Shown here piece by piece: positions 12,332 to 22,800 of a stretch of DNA of 64,000 nt. The stretch lies in the NCBI GenBank assembly GCA_030685235.1, contig MU839110.1, positions 124,001-188,000 of the forward strand, written 5' to 3'. The first letter of the stretch is position 1; each line of letters starts with the position of its first letter. Both the position numbers and the translations under genes were made by a program. The notes under the pieces are model-generated. The model was not told the DNA's origin, made no database searches, and was given only the letters and a program-made list of their open reading frames with translations. Origin of the DNA: Copromyces sp. CBS 386.78. Its lineage: Eukaryota; Ascomycota; Sordariomycetes; Sordariales; Sordariaceae.

Positions 12332-12952
12332 GGTGGGCTAGTTGGATTGAGACTAAACTATTATGGACCAAGACAATTGTTGACAGGGTGAACGACGGAA
12401 GTGATCTTTGTCCAGGAATGCGACAAGCAGGAGAGGTGGAAATGCGCCGACAGCTGGTAGTAGATGGACAGGATGGTGCTGCTGGTCAGCCTGGTCCTGG
12501 AGCTGGTGCTTGTTGCTAGCGGTGTGGTGGGACACAAAAAAGTTTCGATGGGCCCTTTCAGATGTGGGGTTGTACTGGGGTTTTTGCCAAGGGCGATCGC
12601 TGGTGGGATTGGCGGCAGCTTATCGATAGTCTTATCTTATCGTACCTTAACGGCCGCCAATTCCATGGAACCCATGATGACATTGCCGTGTCGGGTCTGT
12701 CAAGGGCGGCCCCACTTTATAACGCGGTCTGTTTAATTGAACACGTCGGGGGGTGCGGTCCTTGGAAATAGGGACCGGGACAGGAGCTCCATAGAAGGGG
12801 TTCTACCGCAGCCGAGCCAGCCTTGAGCTTCCGCTTTCTCCAGAACAACAACATCTCCATAGTCAACAACCAATTGACCTCCACACACCACCAGTGCAGC
12901 CAGTTCCCATATTATGCCCCTCTAATTCCAAACCCAACATCATCTTGTCAAA
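12332..12952. promoter_or_regulatory. Divergent promoter region, bud23 and svp26
   Basis: These 621 bases separate two divergently transcribed housekeeping genes and hold both promoters. A short GATAGTCTTATCTTATCG run at about 12625 contains overlapping GATA-type sites on both strands. No coding region is supported here. Shared regulation is inference. Confidence 0.4.
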
Positions 12953-13773
12953 ATGTGGATTCTGCCTCTTGTTGGCTATCTCGGCTCCATCGTGGGCTTC
13001 TGTTTCCTGACCTTGGCCATTGGTACGTGCTGCTTGCTCCTCCTTGAAGCTCCTGCGGGTGACCGACATGCATCAGGCTGCTAACAAGGCGTCCATTGCC
13101 TTACAGCCTCGGGTCTATACTATCTGTCCGAAGTCGTCGAAGAACATACCGTAGTTGCCAAGCGCTTCCTTACTCGACTCATCTACGCTATTATTGTCAT
13201 CCAGCTTCTACTATGCCTCGTCGATCGATTCCCCTTCTTCCTGACACTGCTCAGTGTTGGCTCCCATGTCGTCTACTTGGGTAATATGCGGAGGTTCCCC
13301 TATGTCAAACTGACAGACCCGCTGTTCCTGGCGTCATGCGGTAAGCCTGAGCAAATCCACTCCTTCATCCCGTGTGCCTATGCTCACATTCCATGACTGC
13401 CTGCCCAGGTCTCGTCCTTGTCAACCATTACCTGTGGTTCAAGCACTTCTCGAGTCACCAAGAGCGCGCCTACCAAAACATGACTTCGTACTACGACATG
13501 CCATCCAACGTTCCAACCTTTACCGAGATCGCATCCTACTTCGGCATCTGCGTATGGCTGGTTCCCTTCGCCCTCTTTGTCAGCTTGTCTGCTAGTGACA
13601 ATGTCCTGCCCACGATGGGCAATGAGGCCTCTCCGAGCGGTGGTGTCGGTAGTGATGGTACAAGGGCAAGACGAGGACGGGGCCTGATCGGGTCCGTTGT
13701 GGACAACATCCTAGGGGCTGTGGGGGGCGTCACGTCCACAGTGGGGTGGAAGAAGTCCGACGACCGGCTATAG
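12953..13773 (+). CDS. svp26: SVP26/TEX261 family ER-Golgi membrane protein
   Basis: Three exons, 12953-13022, 13107-13340 and 13409-13773, give 222 residues. The family consists of small multispanning COPII adaptor proteins that help type II membrane proteins such as mannosyltransferases leave the ER and reach early Golgi. Four hydrophobic segments are visible: ILPLVGYLGSIVGFCFLTLA (residues about 3-23), FLTRLIYAIIVIQLLLCLV (about 43-62), the FFLTLLSVGSHVVYLGN and LFLASCGLVLVNHYLWF segments (about 67-115), and FGICVWLVPFALFVSLS (about 150-168). The N-terminal GLYYLSEVVEEH motif is characteristic. The C-terminal 50 residues are soluble and Gly/Ser/Arg-rich. All three splice junctions use GTRNGY donors and keep the frame. 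Confidence 0.92.
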
Positions 13774-14077
13774 GAGGCCTAAGGCACGAGTAGTAAAGAG
13801 GAGGGCGAAGCATAATCAAATTTCATCCAACTTCTGTTGTTGGCAAACCATCAATGGTGAACGGAGCGCTAATCATACACCTAGATTGATACCCATCCAT
13901 CTCTCTTTGTCCCGCCCATGTGTTCATCAAGCGCCCAATACTTCCCGGCTCTGCATCTTTGCCATGCCACCCACAGTCCTCTCTCGGGTATCACATTCTG
14001 GCCTAACAAAAGCAGCCAAGACGCCCTTGCAAACTTACCGCCCAAGTTACTAATGCAAGCTCGTCAATAAACATGCG
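13774..14077. other. Short convergent intergenic region
   Basis: About 300 bases between the stops of the svp26 gene (+) and an unknown gene (-). It should hold two 3' ends; AATAAA-like ATAAACATG near 14068 is the only candidate polyadenylation-type signal I noticed. Confidence 0.4.
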
Positions 14078-14827
14078 CTACTCAAAAAGGAGATCCACGG
14101 TCAAATCCTCCCACGCCTGCTCGCTTCTTCGATCTGGTTGGCTTCGCGGATGAGGCCACTCAGCTGCCTCATGCCTTCGGAGTTCTCGACCTTCGGCCCT
14201 TCGCAGATCCTTCAGGATATCTTGGACGGCGCTAAGATTCCGAGCCGTCAGACAATGGCAAACGACTCCGCTTATCGCATGGTTGCACCCCAGATCCTCG
14301 TCGTCCGAGTGTACGTCGGTAGCGCCTGCCAGGACCAAGCCAGGAACCAAGAACATATTCTCCCACGTCTGAAAACCCGCTAGTTCGGCCATGCTTCCAA
14401 AGTCCCGCTCAGATACTGTCGAAGGGAAGCTGACATCAAAAGTCAGTTCGCTATGCTGCGTCACAAGGTCGTTAATAGGGAAATCGCCCCCAGTCGAGAT
14501 GCTGATGGTTGTGACGTCGGATACATGCTCCCGTCGCGATCCGCTGTAGTCACTGTCCGAGTCGGAATCCGAGCTCAAGTCGTCTGCCCACACGGCCCTG
14601 AGTGAACCGGACAGCTCCATGCTAGTTCCGTCGGTTGTACTGGTCCCATCGTCATTGTCGCCGTAAGCGAAAACAACTGACGTGGCTTCGTGGAATTCTT
14701 CATCATCCTCTTCAACCTCAACGTAACTGATGTCAAGAGGGTAGGCGATGCTCAAGTTTTGATTTCCCAAATACCAGTCGCTGGAAGCAATATGAAGGAT
14801 GTCATCGTACTGGATAGGGTGGGCCAT
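14078..14827 (-). CDS. Acidic hypothetical protein
   Basis: A single uninterrupted frame of 249 residues. The product is acidic and Ser/Asp-rich: an EVEEDDEEFHE stretch near residue 37 and a SSDSDSDSDYSGS stretch near residue 85. A short segment near residues 150-175 (ENMFLVPGLVLAGATDVHS) is more hydrophobic, and two Cys/His elements (GCNHA, VCHCL) follow. The C-terminal 50 residues are Arg/Glu-rich and probably helical. I recognise no domain. The frame is long for chance, starts with an ATG and sits in a sensible place, but I cannot rule out extra exons upstream or that it is not translated. Confidence 0.5.
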   Translation of the reverse strand: MAHPIQYDDILHIASSDWYLGNQNLSIAYPLDISYVEVEEDDEEFHEATSVVFAYGDNDDGTSTTDGTSMELSGSLRAVWADDLSSDSDSDSDYSGSRREHVSDVTTISISTGGDFPINDLVTQHSELTFDVSFPSTVSERDFGSMAELAGFQTWENMFLVPGLVLAGATDVHSDDEDLGCNHAISGVVCHCLTARNLSAVQDILKDLRRAEGRELRRHEAAEWPHPRSQPDRRSEQAWEDLTVDLLFE

Positions 14828-16110
14828 TCTTTCAGGCTTTTGGGTGCCTTTGCCAAGGCCCAGAAGTAGGGGTGTTGTTGAACTTGATCCAATGCGGTGT
14901 TGAATGTCTTCGGCGGGTATGAAGCAAAGGGAGAAACCAACGAGGTCAACACGTTGGTGAAACTGAGTTTAAAAGGGAGAACAACCAAAGCTAAGGGTTC
15001 CATCATACCGGCAGAGGATCCCGCCTTTGCTTCATCGCCGGGCATCAAGGCCCGCTGCTCCCCTTCCCGTCCTTCGGGATATCTTTTCCTCACGGAACGC
15101 CAAGGGCAAGCTTAGGCCTTTTGACATCCCACCGTCATGGCAAACTGCATGAGTGGCGTTGTGTGGCAGACCGCTGGTAACCATAGAGGGCCAATCGCAC
15201 CGCTCTGCTAACAAGAAACCTGTCGTACCGTCCTGAGCACGCAATCGTGGAAAGACGGAATTGGGGGAAAGCCTTGCCCATTGGAGGTGATGGGTGGTGG
15301 TGATGGGCTCGGGTCTTTTCCGACACGTTAGAATCGGTATCTCACAGCTGTTCTCATGTCTGTCTCAGATTTGTAGTGGTCGGGGAAGGTTTTGGCAGCA
15401 GGGGACTTCTACAAAAATGAGATGCAACCTTGAAATCGTGCATATACCCTTTCACCATACAGCTATCACTGGCGCTTCACCACCAAACTCCAACACTTTT
15501 GCACTCTGTCTTTGTAGCACCTCACAAATTAACGTCAAATAGCCGCAGGAAACTCCAACCAGGAACACCACCATTTCCTTCTCACTCGATGCCGCACCAT
15601 GAACCACTTGGGGGATCGATATGTCGAACACCTCTACCCATGAGGCACACCACAGCGGATGTCATAAAATCTTCCACGCAGGTAAACGACTGATATAGTC
15701 TGTCATATGTCAAACTGTCATTGACCGCTTCACACCGCATGGGTCCCATGTTCATTACTACTGTTCCAGTCAAAGAAAGCCCGTTTTCCTCCTGCATCTA
15801 TCCGTCCGCGCAACAAGGTTGTGCGATGCAAACTCTAGGAGCGCCGTCACAGAGATGCTCGCCGTCTGCTTGGAGCTTTCCCCTCACCCATCCATCCGCC
15901 TTTGTCCTTGCTACCGGATACCTTATCCTGCAGTAGTTTAGCTCCTCCCTCTTCTCACCATCACTTGCCCTCCAACTCCGTGGAAGGAAGTCTTCTGGAA
16001 GCAATTTCCTCCTATTCTTTAACTCACCGCCGGTTATGTACATTAATAAACGCATGGCGCGGCACTACTACCCGCATCCCGTCCTTTTTCACGGTCACGG
16101 TGATGGTCCT

Positions 16111-16137
16111 ACAACAACAACAACAACAACAACAACC
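16111..16137 (+). repeat. (CAA)n microsatellite
   Basis: Nine perfect trinucleotide units in non-coding DNA. No reading frame that would use it as polyglutamine is supported. Confidence 0.85.
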
Positions 16138-16542
16138 CACGCCGATTTACCCTTGAATATCCACACAATAAATAGGTAGTCAGTACCCAGCTCCTCCGCA
16201 TTTCCATTCATATTCTCTACCGTCTGTGTCTGTCTGCCCATATTCCCTCTCGGCTTGATAGGTCCGTCCAGAATCAAAGGGGAAAAAAAGCAATCCCCCC
16301 TTTGCCTCTTCCATCGTTGTGCCCTCTTCTTACTTCCCACTCCCGTTCTGCCTTTGAAGGATTCTGTCATGAAACACTTGCCCCGCAGGCTGGGATGCTA
16401 GGACAGTAGGACACTACGTACCTAAGGTACCTTACCTAGGAAACCAGGCCATCACTAAGGTACCTATGTAACGGGAGATCGCGCAGGATACCGGCCGGGG
16501 CGGCGGGTGTTTGTGTGTACCACTACCTACATACATGTACCT

Positions 16543-16594
16543 CTTTGTGATCTTTGTGATCTTTGTGTTTAAAGGATCATGCATGCATGATCCT
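16543..16594. repeat. 9-bp tandem repeat next to a 22-bp palindrome
   Basis: CTTTGTGAT-type units occur almost three times in tandem (16543-16568). Five bases later, positions 16573-16594 form a perfect 22-bp inverted repeat without a loop, centred on GCATGC and flanked by GGATC/GATCC arms. It could be a binding site for a dimeric protein, or chance extension of a short palindrome. Confidence 0.7.
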
Positions 16595-17096
16595 GCTCAT
16601 GTCGAGGGGTGCTTGATTGGTTGCCAAAGTTGTCAGGTTAGGCTGGATCGGCTTGAATAACCTGGGTGGGGTAGTAGGGCAGATAGATACCCACACGCGG
16701 AGGAGGGATTGATGGTTGCGTTTGCGGAGGAAATGCTGGTGCTGGTGCTGGTCCTGGTGCTGGTCCTGATGTGGTGATGGACATGAGTCTGTTCGCCTGT
16801 TTCGGTATCCCACTAGAGGTAGGTATGTTCCCTGATGTTTTCTTTTGACATTTCATCCCCTTCTGGTAGGTAGGTATCCTTAGTTTCTTCCTTGGTCGCT
16901 TTGTTGCCTCCCTTGGGCAGTTGGACTGGAGAGCAACAGCTCAGGGGTGAGTAAAGAACCTGAAGATATGTTGGCTATTCGTACCTCTAGGTATTATAGG
17001 CAAGGCAAAGCAGCATGTCGGTCGAAGGCAACCATACATCGTCACGGCGTCCACAGTTACAACTCCTGAATTCCACGGGGAATCGTTTTTAGACCA

Positions 17097-18182
17097 TCAA
17101 ATCCGAACTGGGACAGAATCTCTCCGAACAATCAAATGGCCCTTAGCAACCAGCGAGTTCTTGCACGGCACTCTCCTTATAAAGTCTTCCAAATTCTTCA
17201 ACGTCGACTCCGCAATCTCCGTCAACGCCTCCTCCGTGAAGAAAGCCTGATGCCCGCAAATAATCACGTTGTGGAACGTAGTCAACCGCATGATCTCATC
17301 GTCCTGGATAATATGACCACTGTGATCCTGGTAGAACAGCGCGCTCTCTCCTTCGTAGACATCAAGCGCGAGCCCGCCCAGTTGATGACTCTTGAGAGCG
17401 TCAATGACTGCCTTCGTGTCGATCAACCCACCACGCGACGTATTGACGAGCATGGCGTTCTTCTTCATCTTGGCGAGCGTCTTCTCGTTGATGATGTGCT
17501 TCGTCTGGTCTGTCAGCGGACAATGGAGAGACACAAAGTCGCATTGCGGGAGCAGCTCGTCGAGACTGGCGTACTCGCCGTACGGCTTGAAGGCGTCGGC
17601 AGGATAGGGATCGTAGGCAATCAGTTTGCAGCCGAAGCCCTGGAGGATCCGAGCGAGGCTGATACCGATCTTGCCGGTACCAATAATACCGACTGTCTTG
17701 CCATGGAGGGTGCGGCCGAGCAGGCCATCCAGGTTGAAGTTGCCCTCGCGCACGCGGTTGTAGGCTCGGTGCGTCTTGCGGTTCAGCGTCTGGATCAGGG
17801 CAATGGCAAACTCGGCGACGGCTTCGGGCGAGTACGAGGGAACGTTGGCGACGAAGAAACCTAGACGTTCGGCTTCTTCGAGATCGACATTGTTGTAGCC
17901 GGCGCAGCGGAGGAGGATGGCTCGGACGCCCTCTTGGTGGAGGGCCTTCAGGACAGGCACATTAAGCGTGTCGTTGACGAAGACACAGACGGCGGTGGCA
18001 CCAACGGCGAGAGGAACGGTTTCGACAGACAGAGGAAAGTCGTGGAAAACGAGCTCAGTGCGAGGAAGTTGGGAGTGCTGTGCATGGGAGTTGTCCATGT
18101 TTGTGTGGCTGTAACGAGCAGCGTGTACTTGGGAAAGATATTCCCTGTCGTACGGTTTCGCGCTGAAGACGGCCACTTTCAT
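17097..18182 (-). CDS. D-2-hydroxyacid (D-lactate) dehydrogenase
   Basis: One exon, 361 residues, full length for the family. It reduces pyruvate or another 2-oxoacid to the D-hydroxyacid with NADH, or the reverse, in the cytosol. The NAD-binding fold starts at GIIGTGKIGISLARIL (about residue 165). The catalytic Arg is in NTSRGGLIDT, the Glu in DVYEGE, and the His in ICGHQAFFTEEAL near residue 295, the D-lactate-dehydrogenase arrangement rather than the formate or glycerate branch. The N-terminal catalytic domain begins with MKVAVFSAKPYDREYL, as in bacterial LdhA, with an insert rich in His, Gln and Asn at residues 27-40 (NMDNSHAQHSQ). No targeting signal is seen. Substrate preference cannot be read from sequence alone. 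Confidence 0.9.
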   Translation of the reverse strand: MKVAVFSAKPYDREYLSQVHAARYSHTNMDNSHAQHSQLPRTELVFHDFPLSVETVPLAVGATAVCVFVNDTLNVPVLKALHQEGVRAILLRCAGYNNVDLEEAERLGFFVANVPSYSPEAVAEFAIALIQTLNRKTHRAYNRVREGNFNLDGLLGRTLHGKTVGIIGTGKIGISLARILQGFGCKLIAYDPYPADAFKPYGEYASLDELLPQCDFVSLHCPLTDQTKHIINEKTLAKMKKNAMLVNTSRGGLIDTKAVIDALKSHQLGGLALDVYEGESALFYQDHSGHIIQDDEIMRLTTFHNVIICGHQAFFTEEALTEIAESTLKNLEDFIRRVPCKNSLVAKGHLIVRRDSVPVRI

Positions 18183-19340
18183 GGTGGTAGCCCCGCTGTG
18201 GGTGTCGACGTAGTGGTTGGAGAAGTGCTAGGATAGCTGGGTAGGCTAGCGGCTGATAGTGCGCTTTAGGAACAACTCTATTTCGAGGTCAAAGGATGAA
18301 CGGTAGGTCTGTGATGATGGTGCACCACGAGAAATGATGCGGGTGAGGAATGTAGCAAAACTCGAAGAAAGGATCACGGAAGAGAGATCATGGCAGCGAA
18401 GGAGTAAGCAGATGTTTACAAGATCTCTACCATGGCCGAAGTGTGACGTAGGTCGGATATAAAACTGGTCTGAGCTCTCAGCTGATCTCGAACAAATTTA
18501 TGTTTACAACGCGGTTTCCAAACCGAGAGTCCGGAACTTGGTGCCTCCATCCTCCTTCCCGCGATGCCCATTTCTGCTAGCAGAAGCCACAACCATACGC
18601 TGCCCGTGAACCACTAACAATTTTCGTTTCAGGAGCTCCCGCCCCAAGTGCCAAGCTCTGCTTGTGACTGCAATCGCCAAGGGCGCTGCTGAAGAAACAG
18701 CGATCTATGCCCAGGTATGGAATTACAAGGGGAAGAACACTTGGGGCAAGCACGCCGTTTTCGCCCTTGAAACGAAGCCACGATACCGATTGGAAAAAAT
18801 GGTCGAAACAAAACATCTTGTTTGCATCTCCACTCCTCGGACTGTCCCAAACTTTAAGCTGTGCTGTGCCTGAAGCACAACGCCCCTAAACCTGGGGTGA
18901 TCTGCACTAAATTTAGCGAGTGGGAGCTAGCTGGGGGCAGGACGGTTCATCCCGCTGCCGACCCGTGCGGCCCGCTTTATGGCCGACATCTCGGAGGCAG
19001 AAACATGATTTAATTACCGTGCGGCGGAAAGGGAAGATAACAAAACTACTTCTTTGATGAAAAGGCCTATACCATAAAACACGGATTCAAGCATTCTGGA
19101 ACGTTTCCGACAAGTATTTGTAGCAGTATGAGGGAGTGTCCCTCGAGTTCAGATGGTGCCAAGCAAGTGGATCCGGTCTCAGGGGTAAAGTAAATAAACC
19201 ATTGATTGATTGACCGGCTAAAATAATGGGAACATGGGCCAGCCCATGCTACGGCATTGAAGAATTGGGGAATGCCATTTTTTCTGCCCGTAACTCCTAT
19301 CTATACCATATATCTGTCGTTTTCATCTATCCCTAACACC
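18183..19340. other. Intergenic DNA upstream of D-LDH
   Basis: About 1.15 kb. The part next to the dehydrogenase gene is its promoter; an AT-rich TATAAAAC element at about 18457 (TTTTATATCC on the gene strand) is a weak candidate. No gene is supported in the rest. Confidence 0.45.
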
Positions 19341-19342
19341 TA

Positions 19343-19489
<147 letters not shown>

Positions 19490-19492
19490 CTA

Positions 19493-19585
19493 GAGCTGGG
19501 GGAAGTCCTTGGCGAGGCGGTTGAAGGTGCCACGGAAGAGACCATCGGCGAGCTTCATGATGTTGGCCTTGTGAATGCAGGTGAC
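19493..19585 (-). pseudogene. Duplicated 93-bp fragment of idh1
   Basis: Thirty-one codons match idh1 positions 6478-6570 with four mismatches in 93 bases (about 96 percent identity). The encoded residues are identical, from VTCIHKANIMKLADG to RLAKDFPQL. All four differences are silent third-position transitions (GTT/GTC, ATC/ATT, CTT/CTC, CGC/CGT). The match ends at a TAG in place of the GAG codon of idh1, with weak similarity for a few bases more. No other part of idh1 is nearby. The copy is shorter than the few-hundred-base threshold known for repeat-induced point mutation in Neurospora, so it would escape that defence, and the changes are not of the CpA-to-TpA type. Confidence 0.9.
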
Positions 19586-19625
19586 GTCCTCTTCTCCTCC
19601 CCTTATAATGCCCGTTGTCTCCCCC

Positions 19626-19883
19626 TCAATGCCTGTTGTTCGAGCAGTCGGTGCATATGTCGCCGGGGTACTGGACGCTCTCGCCGCAAGTACAGACCTT
19701 GCAGGCGCAGATGTATTGCCCGCCCTCCGAGGGGGACTGGTAGTGGTAGTCGGAGGAGTCACCCCCCCTGCGGCTCTGATGAGAGCCAGAAAACCCGTCG
19801 GAAAACCCATAGTAGGGGTCTAATGGTGCGGCAGGAGCAGGTGCCGGGGCATTGGTCTTGCTGTTTGACTTGAAGAAAGGCAT
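19626..19883 (-). CDS. Small Cys-rich hypothetical protein
   Basis: One exon, 85 residues, starting at an ATG in good context (CAAAAATGCC). The N-terminal half is Ala/Pro- and Ser/Gly-rich and low complexity. The C-terminal third has an ordered set of cysteines, CACKVCTC, then ...ICTDCS, which could bind a metal ion such as zinc. Upstream on the same strand the DNA looks like a Neurospora leader (A/C-rich) with a possible 5'-UTR intron and a CCAATAAAGACC promoter-like element near 20190. Its stop lies only 40 bases before the idh1 fragment, so the idh1 and RecQ fragments would be in its 3' region or in alternative exons. Family and function unknown. Confidence 0.5.
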   Translation of the reverse strand: MPFFKSNSKTNAPAPAPAAPLDPYYGFSDGFSGSHQSRRGGDSSDYHYQSPSEGGQYICACKVCTCGESVQYPGDICTDCSNNRH

Positions 19884-22800
19884 TTTTGGTCTTGGCGGAG
19901 GCAGCAGCTCGCGTCTTTGATGGGATTTGTCTTTCTGGTTTCGGCTTTGGGAATGTCTTCGAGGTCTGGTCTCGTTCTCGGTATGCTTGTTCGAGGTCTT
20001 GGAAGGCTTGGATGAAGGCTTGGGAGGCTATGTCTGTTGTCGCAAAGGTTGGTGTGATGCTCTATGGGAGGGAGTGAGAGCTGTTGACCTACCTGCTGTG
20101 AACTGATGCTTGAATAGTTGTCTGTCGTGATGAGGATGTCAGCGAGAAGTGGACTGGAAGAAGTTCGAGTTCAATCAAGAAGCGGGGTCTTTATTGGAGA
20201 TAGAAAGATGGTCAGGTCTTCCTCGGATTCATCTTGACTTTCCCCATCTGCAAGGCTGTCACGCTGTCACAGACTCGGAATCTAGCGTGATAAACCGTTT
20301 CAGACATCTATCATCTGGCAGAAGATGAAATCAAGGTTTAGGTCAGGCGTCAGCAGGTCTCCACTCTCTCAGTATTGCGGTATCAGAACGTGTGTATAAG
20401 GCTGAATTGCGAAGTCCCAATCTCGCTGAATGTTGGGGCTGCGACTGGAGTCCACACAGTAGAAAAGGCGTCCAGGGCGAGGCAGAAGGCGGTAAATGCA
20501 GGGTTCCCAAGTCGAGCCGGAGACCGGTCGTGGTTGCCTTATCGTCACTTGCATGCCGAGAATCCTTAAGGTACTCTTTCTTATCTTGACAGTCATCCGA
20601 GTGGCGCAGCTGCATATTTGAGGCAAGGCAAGCCTTCCCAAACAGTCGTGTGTAAATGGAAGATATAAGGACAACAAAAACATTCTGCGTACATCATATT
20701 TCTATATCGACAATAGCATATATTACTTGTTCACGAGGCCTCCAAGGTAAGGTGCCCGACGACCAGCATCAACGGTGTCGAGGGCGGAAAGAACCAGGAG
20801 CGGGCCGAGCCCGGGGGAGAATACATGTCGTCGAAAGAGGATTGGTATGGGTACCGTAGTAGCGACTCTTACTCTGCCCAGCTGCTGTCATCTATCTCTA
20901 TCGGCAGCAAGGGATGGAACATGACACTTTCCTTCAGGATCACACCACTGCATTTGATTTCACGGATCTCCACCCGATCTCGTTCCTTCCACTCAGAGCC
21001 CGTCTCTTACGGCAAAATGGCCAATGGCGATCTGGGTGCGATTGCAGGTCCGATGCAAGGCACCAGGCACCAGGAACAAATGACAAGCGCGAAACTAGTC
21101 AGAGAACAAGTGCAAGGAAGGAAGAAGGTCAGGCGGGAGTGAAGCGAAAGGTTGAAGGGCAAGTGAGAGGCACGAAATGGAAGGAGTGAGCTGGCGTTGA
21201 GCCTGTCGGCGAATTCCTGCGGTTGTGCATAATCGATCGGTAAAAATCGAAAGGGACAGCCTGCAGCAGCTGAGGCGCTTCAGATACAGCGATGATTCTC
21301 GTATCCAAAACCGAATCCAATTATTGGTGAAATTTTGCGGCTATGCCTGCCCGAAATTGCAAAATCTTTGGTTGATTTCCTTCCGACTCATTATCGATTG
21401 ACCCAGAACTCTCAATATCTCGTCAGAGATTCCGGAGGAAAAAATTTGTGTGAGGCAGGTGCATACACGCCATCATGCAGTCTGTGACAAAAACGTGGGT
21501 AGGAATCAGGTGAAAGCCGTAACAAACATCCGAACACAATACGGTTGATCCTTCCATTTGAGAATATCGAAAGTGCCCACTGCGAAAGGAAGGAATGTGT
21601 TTTGGGATAACCACGACGTACCCAGCACAGAAGCCCATCAATTTCCACCAACGGAATACCAAGAGCGACAGCCTTCTCACGGCGGGCCACGAATCGCGAT
21701 TCATCAATCCAAACACCACCTCATTTGCCACACCAGTGCTTGCGAGACGGACCTAACACAATGATGCTCCCGAGTTACACAGAGCAGTGTCGGGCAACAC
21801 ATGCCAAGAGACCACCAACACCACGATATGATGTATCGTCCAAAAGGCCTGATAAGGAGGGGGAACTGGAAGACGTAGTTCGTTGATCGGAAGCACACCT
21901 GGCCGGTGCCCAGTGCTCCGACCCCGAAGCCTGGGAGCCGAGATATCCGACAAGGTCACTGTACGAGATGCAGAATGCGCCCAAATAACAAGAAAGTGTT
22001 GGTGCGATGTTACTTCACGTACAAAATATTTCCGGGAGCAGGAGCAAATACGTTGATTTCTTGTACCAACGCTAACGGGCTGTGATAGCCAGGGAAATAA
22101 CACCCTTAAACCCGGGTGACAACCAGGTCATCAAGCACAAACCTCAACCTTGCATTCAACATCATCACCCTTTCGTACTCCCGATCTCTCAAAGAATTGA
22201 AGCACGCTGAAGCAAGGTCCAGACCACTAGAAAGTCGCACAACCAGAAAGAAACCACTCGCTCCGTGCGTTGCGTGGTTGCGGACGGAACACAATGACCT
22301 TTCCTCCCAAGGTCCAGGATCAACCGTGGCGATTTGGAAACATGGGTGAACTGGCAAACTCCACTCCTCTCAGTTTCCATACTGTACCACAAAACAACGT
22401 CGCACTTCTTTTCCGTGCCGTTCCTTTTCTATCCCCTCAATGTTATTCCCGTTCATCCCATCCGTCCTTCCTTTTGCTTCAGTCTGCCCACAAATCCACT
22501 CCATCGTCACCAGCAACGTCCCAGCCCGTCTTCTCGTACGTGTCATCCGTTCTGTCCGTCCGTCGAGTTCTCTCCTCCAGTTCGGTCCCGGCGTTCTTCC
22601 CAAATCCCAATGCTATCTCAATTCCAATAGTTCGGTTTTGGGAGTTGCCCGGCCGCCCCAGCCGTGTATGACAGAACGGGAAACCGGTTCGTCCGCTCCT
22701 TGGGACGGTTGAGGGCGACTTGCTCTCCTTTAACACAACATCAGCGGACGGGGACGGATACCATTTCGATTCAAGCGAAGCGGGGAATGGGGGAGCACAT

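Larger units (their letters stand above)
14828..17096. other. Intergenic DNA, simple repeats only
   Basis: About 2.3 kb with no supportable gene. It contains a (CAA)n tract at 16111-16137, a 9-bp tandem repeat at 16543-16568, a perfect 22-bp palindrome at 16573-16594, an imperfect CTGGTG repeat at about 16735-16770, and copies of both dispersed words (CCTAAGGTACCT at 16421, CTAAGGTACCT at 16455, TACCTCTAGGT at 16982). Confidence 0.6.

Noticed and set aside
17136..17864. A 242-residue open frame antisense to D-lactate dehydrogenase
   Set aside because: Lies entirely within the dehydrogenase exon on the other strand and has no recognisable motif.
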